DNA from: Bradyrhizobium sp. 200
GTDB lineage: Bacteria; Pseudomonadota; Alphaproteobacteria; Rhizobiales; Xanthobacteraceae
Direction of reading: 5' to 3'
Assembly (NCBI RefSeq): GCF_023100945.1
Contig: NZ_CP064689.1
Coordinates: 6,740,001-6,804,000 of the forward strand
DNA length: 64,000 bases
The notes under the pieces: generated by a model
Told to the model about the DNA's origin: nothing
The model's input: only the letters and a program-made list of their open reading frames with translations
Databases searched by the model: none
Translations under genes and position numbers: made by a program
Shown: piece by piece, positions 58,842 through 64,000 of the stretch
How the letters are laid out: every line of letters starts with the position of its first letter
How positions within the stretch are numbered: position 1 is the first letter of the stretch

Positions 58842-58919
58842 AGCGCTTCTCCTAGGATTACCCCTAGGACCTGCAGCCCTCGCGTCCCTCAAACAAGACG
58901 GCCTTTGGCGGAGGGATAC

Positions 58920-58951
58920 CTTGAAACGCACGCAGCGTCAAATTGTACGAT
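58920..58951 (+). promoter_or_regulatory. NolA/MerR-type promoter repeat, copy 11, split by IS66
   Basis: Here the -35 is TTGAAA, the spacer is 19 bp (CGCACGCAGCGTCAAATTG), the -10 is TACGAT and a class-B tail follows. The CTTGAAAC at its start is the IS66 target duplication; the matching upstream part (ending GAGGGGG) now lies at 56311 on the other side of the element. The intact promoter core is next to the substrate-binding protein gene. Confidence 0.65.
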
Positions 58952-59210
58952 CTCAAAGTAGGTGGCGCGGTCTCTTGGCAGAACGGTCAGAGACTACTCC
59001 GGCTATCCGTGGAGGATCGCCTGGACTTGCAGTACGTGATGGACTTCTGGGCGAGAGCTCTCGGCGTCTACGGGGCCGAAATGGATGATAATCATGGTGT
59101 TACATGAGTTTGATCAGCGCGAGCCCGGCTCGCGACTAAGCGACACCTCAGAAGGTCAGGCGCACAGCACGACTGACCGCAAACTCCGGCCATATCGGGA
59201 GCTCCGAATA

Positions 59211-60317
59211 ATGTCAATTTATCGTGTCAGTTCAGCCGCGAGTGCAGCCATCCTTGCTTGTGCTTTGGTTTCGACTGCGCCCGCTGCAGACATTAATATT
59301 GCCGTCGCCGGACCGATGACCGGAAGCACTGCTGCGATTGGTGTGCAGCTGCGCGAGGGTGCTGCCGCGGCCGTTGATGCTTTGAATGCCTCCGGCCTAC
59401 TTCCCGGTACAAAGGTCATACTGAGCGTCGCCGACGACGCGTGCGATCCCAAGCAGGCTGTCGCAGTAGCGAATCGGCTGACGGCGGATCGGGTCAAGTT
59501 GGTCGTTGGCCACCTTTGTTCTTCTTCCTCGATCCCAGCTTCCGACATTTACGCTGAAGCGCAAGTTATTCAAATTTCGCCCGGCACAACTAATCCGCAG
59601 CTGACAGAGCGTGGTCTCGAGACGGTATTTCGAATCTGCGGCCGCGATGACCAACAAGGCGTCGTGGCAGCCCAATACATCCTGCGACACTACCCGAACA
59701 ACAAAATTGCCGTACTTGACGACAAGAGCACCGCTGGCAAGGGTATTGCCGATATCGTCGAGTCGCGTCTTCGGGAAGCGGGCAAAAACGTCATTCGGCA
59801 AAGCTATGCAGCCGGCGAAAAGGACTACACGGCCCTGGTCTCAAGGATGAAGAGGGACGGAATCCAGATCGCCTATATTGGCGGCTATTACACCGAGATC
59901 GGGTTGATTGTGCGCCAGGCGGCAGACGCAGGCGCAGCTTTCACGATCATGGCGAACGATCCGTTGATGACTTACGAATTCTGGGCCATCACGAGCAGAG
60001 CCGGAAACGGCACCCTGTTCACCTTCATGCCCGATGCCACCAAGAATTCCCAAGCCGCGGACGTCGTGGCTAGACTCAAGGCTTCCAAACTGTCTGCGGA
60101 AGGCTATACGCTCTACGCCTATGCGGCCGTCCAAGCTTGGGCGGACGCGGTGAAGCGGGCCGGCTCCCTCAACGCCACCCGGGTGGCAGCGGCGCTTCGT
60201 TCGCAGCCGATCGAAACAGTAGTCGGGACGATCCGATTTGATACCAAAGGAGACAACGCGTCTCCCGGCTTCGTAGTTTACCGCTGGCACGACAGTATTG
60301 TCGAACCCGTCGAGTAG
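59211..60317 (+). CDS. ABC transporter substrate-binding protein (branched-chain amino acid type)
   Basis: A 368-residue periplasmic binding protein. The signal peptide is about residues 1-26 (ASAAILACALVSTAPAADI), followed by the Leu/Ile/Val-type receptor-ligand fold (INIAVAGPMTGSTAAIGVQL, VVGHLCSSSSIPASDIYAEA, IAVLDDKSTAGKGIADIV). ATG 59211 with GGGAG is the start. No permease or ATPase genes accompany it, so it must work with a transporter encoded elsewhere or sense a ligand. A fragment of a second copy is at 2.9 kb. It lies behind the IS66-split NolA-type promoter. Confidence 0.88.
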   Translation: MSIYRVSSAASAAILACALVSTAPAADINIAVAGPMTGSTAAIGVQLREGAAAAVDALNASGLLPGTKVILSVADDACDPKQAVAVANRLTADRVKLVVGHLCSSSSIPASDIYAEAQVIQISPGTTNPQLTERGLETVFRICGRDDQQGVVAAQYILRHYPNNKIAVLDDKSTAGKGIADIVESRLREAGKNVIRQSYAAGEKDYTALVSRMKRDGIQIAYIGGYYTEIGLIVRQAADAGAAFTIMANDPLMTYEFWAITSRAGNGTLFTFMPDATKNSQAADVVARLKASKLSAEGYTLYAYAAVQAWADAVKRAGSLNATRVAAALRSQPIETVVGTIRFDTKGDNASPGFVVYRWHDSIVEPVE

Positions 60318-60364
60318 AACTGATCGTCGCGACGGCCCCGCATATTCAGCCAATGAAGGAAATC

Positions 60365-60556
60365 ATGAAACACCCTTTTAACATCGCAAATGGTGTGATG
60401 CTCGCGTCGTTCCTCGTGGTCGTGGAAGCAATGCTCGCCGTCCTATCCTGCCCCTGGATGCCTCGGAGGAAGACAGAGCCAGCCGAAGCCGCAGCGTTAT
60501 TTACGCCTGGTGCCTGGACCAATGCAGGAATGATATTGCCGCCAGCTCAAAAATGA
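60365..60556 (+). CDS. Small ORF with one hydrophobic segment
   Basis: A 63-residue frame (MKHPFNIANGVMLASFLVVV, EAMLAVLSCPWMP, then a polar tail), with AAGGAA before the ATG. It has one predicted membrane span. It lies 47 bases after the binding-protein gene. Unknown; might be chance. Confidence 0.3.
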   Translation: MKHPFNIANGVMLASFLVVVEAMLAVLSCPWMPRRKTEPAEAAALFTPGAWTNAGMILPPAQK

Positions 60557-60820
60557 CGGACCCCCATTCCGGCACCGAGCCACCTGATGCGCATGCGATC
60601 GGCTCGACGATTATTCTCTCGGCTCCTCAGGGGCTGGCGCGGAGCTTCAGGTTCATCCCACCTTTCGTAAATTAGGCACTTCGACCTGCTGCTCGCAGGA
60701 CGATTTGGATGGCCGCCGTCCTTGTTATCCCAACAAGGCATCCAACTCTGCCATCGCCGGCGCAGCGGGCTGGCAAGCTGGCAATCGCCCCTGCCCTAGG
60801 CGGCTCAAACGGAGAACACT
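60557..60820. other. Intergenic stretch before hisC
   Basis: No gene or clear promoter element seen. Confidence 0.4.
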
Positions 60821-61939
60821 ATGTCGGATGCAAAATTGCAAGCTGTACTCTCCTCTCTATCGCAGGCAACGAGACAGTTAGATGCTCTGCCGTCCGGCCG
60901 GACTGCGCCGGATGCTAATTACGTGAAACTAAACACGAATGAGAACCCATTTCCACTACCAACAATCGTACGGCAAAGTGCGATTGCGGCCCTGGAGCGG
61001 CAATATTTATATCCAGAAGATGACAATATCAGCTTGAGGGAAGCAGCCGCCGATGCTTACGGCCTCTCCAAAGATCATGTGATCGCCGGTAACGGATCAT
61101 CTGAACTTCTCGGGCTCATCTACAGAGCTTTTCTTGCCCCGGGCGACAGCGTCGCAATGATGTCGCCGGGCTTTTCGTTCAACCGCAAGCTCGCTATGTT
61201 GCAGGGCGCTCAATTGCTCGAAATCGGATCGAGCGAACCTCATTCCCTGCCGATAGAGCAATTTCTTCTTGGTCCCGCAAGAGATGCCAAGTTCATTCTG
61301 TTAGCAAATCCGAACAATCCCACCGGAACCTTCGTTCCGGTAGCCGACATCGAGTGCCTCCTGGCACAATCGAACCGCTTGATCGTCTTGGACGAGGCCT
61401 ATGTCGACTTTGCACCTGACAATGGCTTGCGCCTCGTCAGTCGCTACTCGAATCTTCTGCTCTTAAGAACATTTTCGAAAAGCTATGCTGCCGCTGGCAT
61501 TCGCGTCGGCTTTGGCTTCGGTCATCCCGAGCTCATTGGGAGGCTACGTAATATCCAGAACGTCTTCAGCATGAATGTAGTTGGGCATGCGATCGGCATC
61601 AGCGTTCTTGCGCATCGCGCCGCTTACGAGGAGAACCATCGACATATCAGGCGTGAAAGACAGCGAGTTACGACCGCTCTGTCGCAACTTGGCTTTTCTG
61701 TATTGCCTTCCCACGCTAACTTCCTGCTAGCTCGTGTGCCAGAGGGCCACGACGGCAGATGCTGGCAGGCCGCTTTGGAGCGGCACAAGATACTTGTGGC
61801 ATTCTTTCCTGATAAAGGCCTTGAAAATCGCATCCGCGTTAGCATCGGTACAAGACCACAAATGGACGCGTTTCTCGCAGCAGTCTGTGACATCTCAAAG
61901 AGCTTAAGGGTTGGAAGATCGCCGCTTCGCCGCTGCTAA
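60821..61939 (+). CDS. hisC: Histidinol-phosphate aminotransferase-like PLP enzyme
   Basis: A 372-residue class-I/II aminotransferase of the HisC type. Motifs: VKLNTNENPFPLP (N-terminal), LANPNNPTGTF, VLDEAYVDFAPD and FSKSYAAAGIRVGFGF (with the PLP-binding lysine). Length is normal. It has a ribosome binding site (GGAGA). Outside a histidine operon, HisC paralogues often act on other amino acids such as aromatic ones. Here it is followed by a luciferase-like monooxygenase and may serve a special pathway; its substrate is not determined. Confidence 0.88.
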   Translation: MSDAKLQAVLSSLSQATRQLDALPSGRTAPDANYVKLNTNENPFPLPTIVRQSAIAALERQYLYPEDDNISLREAAADAYGLSKDHVIAGNGSSELLGLIYRAFLAPGDSVAMMSPGFSFNRKLAMLQGAQLLEIGSSEPHSLPIEQFLLGPARDAKFILLANPNNPTGTFVPVADIECLLAQSNRLIVLDEAYVDFAPDNGLRLVSRYSNLLLLRTFSKSYAAAGIRVGFGFGHPELIGRLRNIQNVFSMNVVGHAIGISVLAHRAAYEENHRHIRRERQRVTTALSQLGFSVLPSHANFLLARVPEGHDGRCWQAALERHKILVAFFPDKGLENRIRVSIGTRPQMDAFLAAVCDISKSLRVGRSPLRRC

Positions 61940-62014
61940 TGTCTGCTTTCGCGTTTCGGCGGCGATAGTACCAAGCCACAGAGATGAGAGCGGTCTATGC
62001 CAATGACAAAGGTC

Positions 62015-62165
62015 TGTTGTGGCTAAGCGACGAACAGTGACAACGGATCGAACCAATCCGGCCGATGGATGTTAGACGCGTCGAGCCGGAAGAACAATCG
62101 CCGCGTGATCAGCGTCATGAACGTATTAACGACCACGCCAGCGGAGAAGTAAAGCGCGGACCACA
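62015..62165 (+). pseudogene. IS5-family transposase N-terminal fragment
   Basis: Translation gives LWLSDEQ, a stop, QRIEPI and then in another frame RRVISVMNVL and PAEK. This recalls the WLSDEQWxRIEPLLP...DRRVISGIxHVL start of IS5/IS427 transposases. It is only about 150 bases and clearly dead. Confidence 0.5.
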
Positions 62166-62247
62166 AAGAGCAGTCCGTCAATGAGAGATCGGATGCCTGG
62201 ACGCGAGCGCACCTCCTGCCTTCACACCTACACTTGGAGATAATCGA

Positions 62248-63276
62248 ATGAGAGACCCTTTTCCTTCAAGGCTAACCTGCGGCATCTTCGATCACCTGGA
62301 CGCGGACGGCCGTGATATCGCCCGACAATACGCAGATCGCCTCATATTAGCGGAGGCGTACGATCGCCTCGGTTTCTATGCGTATCATGTGGCAGAGCAC
62401 CACTGTACGCCTCACGGGAGAGGCCCATCACCGAATCTGTTCTTATCGAGCGTCGCACAGCGGACAAGGCGCCTTCGTGTGGGCCCATTGGTAATGCTGC
62501 TTAATCTTTATCATCCGCTACGCGCGTTCGAGGAGATCTGCATGCTCGACCAATTGAGCGGTGGCAGGCTCGAGCTGGGTATCGGGCGCGGCTCTCTACC
62601 GGTCGAATGCGGCTACTTCGGGATCAGCGCGGACGCGGCGCCAGGACGTTATGAGGAAGCCAGCGAGATCCTTATTAAGGCGATGAAAGGCGGAACTCTA
62701 TGCTATCAGGGCGACCATTTTGAGCTAAATGACGTTCCTTTGACCCTAGGACCTCATCAGCGCCCGTGGCCGCCGACTTGGATTACCACCAATCGACCAG
62801 AGTCCGCAGGTTGGGCCGCCGCGAATGGCGCAAATCTCGCGTGCGTAGGCCCCTCCTCTAGTGTACGCAAAATTACCGATACCTTCCGCGCTCACCTAGA
62901 CCGTAACTGTGCCGCTGATAATCATGCGCCGTTCGTCGGATTGCTGCGTATGATCGTTATTGCGCGTTCTGAGAAAGATGCCCATTCGCTCGCGACCTCT
63001 GCTTACGAACGATGGCTCAAGAGCTTTAGATTCCTATACGAGCTCAATGCCATTCCGCTACCACCAAACCTCCCACTAACCTTCGATGCGGCACTCGCAA
63101 GTGAACTATGCGTAGTCGGAACTCCAGCTTCTGTACGAAAGGATCTGCTTGGCCAGCTGGAAGAGGCAGGTGCCAACTATCTCCTTTGTCAACTCGCATT
63201 TGGGAATCTGCCGATGGATGCTTCCCTATTTGCCGCAAGCACGATTCAATCCGAAATCATCCCTGGAATTGGCTGA
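62248..63276 (+). CDS. Luciferase-like (LLM class) flavin-dependent monooxygenase
   Basis: A 342-residue TIM-barrel flavin monooxygenase of the bacterial-luciferase superfamily. Motifs: RLGFYAYHVAEHHCTPHGRG, PNLFLSSVAQRTRRLRVGPL, EEICMLDQLSGGRLELGIGR (in parts) and CSVVGTPASVRKDL-like SELCVVGTPASVRKDLLGQL. It needs reduced FMN from a partner reductase; the flavin reductase at 13017 is a candidate. ATG 62248 follows GGAG. Downstream of hisC by 308 bases. Substrate unknown. Confidence 0.88.
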   Translation: MRDPFPSRLTCGIFDHLDADGRDIARQYADRLILAEAYDRLGFYAYHVAEHHCTPHGRGPSPNLFLSSVAQRTRRLRVGPLVMLLNLYHPLRAFEEICMLDQLSGGRLELGIGRGSLPVECGYFGISADAAPGRYEEASEILIKAMKGGTLCYQGDHFELNDVPLTLGPHQRPWPPTWITTNRPESAGWAAANGANLACVGPSSSVRKITDTFRAHLDRNCAADNHAPFVGLLRMIVIARSEKDAHSLATSAYERWLKSFRFLYELNAIPLPPNLPLTFDAALASELCVVGTPASVRKDLLGQLEEAGANYLLCQLAFGNLPMDASLFAASTIQSEIIPGIG

Positions 63277-63539
63277 CCATGATTCGCTCCGACTGTGGAG
63301 ATCCAAATTGTTGTCCAGCGCTCCTTAACACCCGAATACAGTCGGCGGGGACTGACAGTAAGCTCCCAGGAGTTGCGTCGAAACACCTCGCGATGGCGTT
63401 CGAAACTGAACAAATGCTCGAACGATCCGTTTCAATATACCGAAGGACTCTGGGGTAAGACGCAGGAATGCCAATCCCAACACTACTGATGATGAGGAGG
63501 ACGATTAACGTGTCTGAGTAGCGAATGATTGCGGCATGC

Positions 63540-63720
63540 GGGTCGATACCAGACTCGATCATATGTTTCAGGCGTTTTGGCATGTGATCGATACTGACAA
63601 CTCAACTTCTCCCCGCCTTCGGGAGCGGTGCACACGGTGCTCGACGCGACTCTTCTTCTCGCGAAGGCACGACTTCTTGACCGCATCACGCAACAAGAGG
63701 CGCAACGCGATGAACGTTAG
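63540..63720 (+). pseudogene. Small repeated hypothetical protein, broken copy 3
   Basis: Pieces FWHVIDTDNSTSPRLRE and, one frame away, VHTVLDATLLLAKARLLDRI match the small proteins at 12477 and 26796. A one-base shift near 63630 separates them. No ribosome binding site is retained. Confidence 0.55.
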
Positions 63721-64000
63721 CGCGGCTATTTCAGGTGCTGCGGCGCTCGGCACGGCCAAGGCGCCGCGTTCACCCAGCGCCTCAGCGAGAAGCCGAACAG
63801 GATCGCAAACAAGAGCACCTGCAGGATACCCCACCCGCCAGCGCGCCGATGACGCTTTCGGGAATGAGGTTAAGGATGAAATCGACGGTTCTTGAGGCCT
63901 CGTCCAGTTTCACACAGTTGGCAAGTTCCGCGGCATCGGGCTTGGCGGCAAAGCCACGGCCGATCTGGAACAGGCTGCCCACAACCAGGCCGAGCACCAG
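63715..64000 (-). pseudogene. Dicarboxylate:cation symporter (DctA-type) fragment, runs off the window
   Basis: On the minus strand the sequence LGLVVGSLFQIGRGF, LNLIPESVIGALAGG and, after a one-base shift near 63835, ILQVLLFAILFGFSL matches an internal stretch of the DAACS family (DctA/GltP). It ends in unrelated residues and a stop. The other end lies beyond 64000. Such a fragment cannot be functional. Confidence 0.65.

Larger units (their letters stand above)
56320..58919 (-). mobile_element. Complete IS66-family element with 8-bp target duplication
   Basis: Ends GTACGCATACGACGAAGACC (left) and, read inwards from the right, GTATCCCTCCGCCAAAGGCC, about 14 of 21 positions matching, form the inverted repeats. 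CTTGAAAC is present on both sides (56312-56319 and 58920-58927). The three genes tnpA, tnpB and tnpC all look intact. The element sits in the -35 region of a NolA-type promoter repeat. Confidence 0.85.

Overview
The window is part of the symbiosis island of a Bradyrhizobium-type legume symbiont. The main evidence is an almost collinear symbiotic block running nolA - nodD2 - nodD1 // (nodK/Y position) - nodABCSUIJ - nolO - nodZ - fixR - nifA - fixA, which is the order known from B. japonicum/diazoefficiens. NifA also carries the oxygen-sensitive cysteine motif of rhizobia, a nod box lies between nodD1 and the nod operon, and -24/-12 promoters precede fixR and fixA. Much of the rest is island-like: insertion sequences, gene remnants, low coding density and repeated segments.

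Layout. 0-14.7 kb holds a DUF885 tail, an EamA-type exporter, a three-gene biotin-dependent acyl-CoA carboxylase (biotin carboxylase, carrier protein, carboxyltransferase), small hypothetical genes, trpD-trpC, a flavin reductase and a two-part GcrA-like gene. 14.9-21.0 kb holds a candidate small-molecule locus: an acyl/aryl-CoA ligase and an ATP-grasp ligase on the plus strand, facing a minus-strand pair made of a haem-oxygenase-like/GFA fusion and a 2-oxoglutarate/Fe(II) oxygenase. 21-31.2 kb is a decayed, collinear second copy of much of 1.7-14.7 kb. It carries an (AG)n microsatellite, a NYN-domain gene, an H-NS-like gene and an IS3 element that has itself been hit by an IS110 element. 31.8-38.5 kb holds fixC and fixB pseudogenes behind intact fixA, nifA and fixR. 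39.3-50.5 kb is the Nod-factor operon, with intact nodABCSU and nolO but frame-disrupted nodI, nodJ and nodZ. 50.5-55.7 kb holds nodD1, nodD2, nolA and partial nolA copies. 56.3-58.9 kb is a complete IS66 element with an 8-bp target duplication. 59-64 kb holds an ABC substrate-binding protein, hisC, a luciferase-like monooxygenase, and IS5 and dicarboxylate-transporter remnants.

The most striking unifying signal is a family of at least eleven near-identical MerR-type promoters (-35 TTGAAT, 19-bp spacer with a dyad, -10 TAGGCT or TACGAT). One drives nolA, a MerR-family gene. Others head nolA remnants, the GcrA-like genes and the substrate-binding protein (this copy split by IS66). One, with a perfect operator dyad, faces the oxygenase operon. 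This suggests, but does not prove, a NolA regulon in the island.

Functionally, NodD1/NodD2 with a flavonoid should switch on nodABCSU-nolO, giving an N-acylated, N-methylated, carbamoylated chitin oligomer. Fucosylation (nodZ) and the NodIJ exporter look broken as written. NifA with RpoN should drive fixA and fixR. Many of the lesions are one-base indels in short homopolymers, so base-calling errors must be excluded before calling the nod operon inactive.
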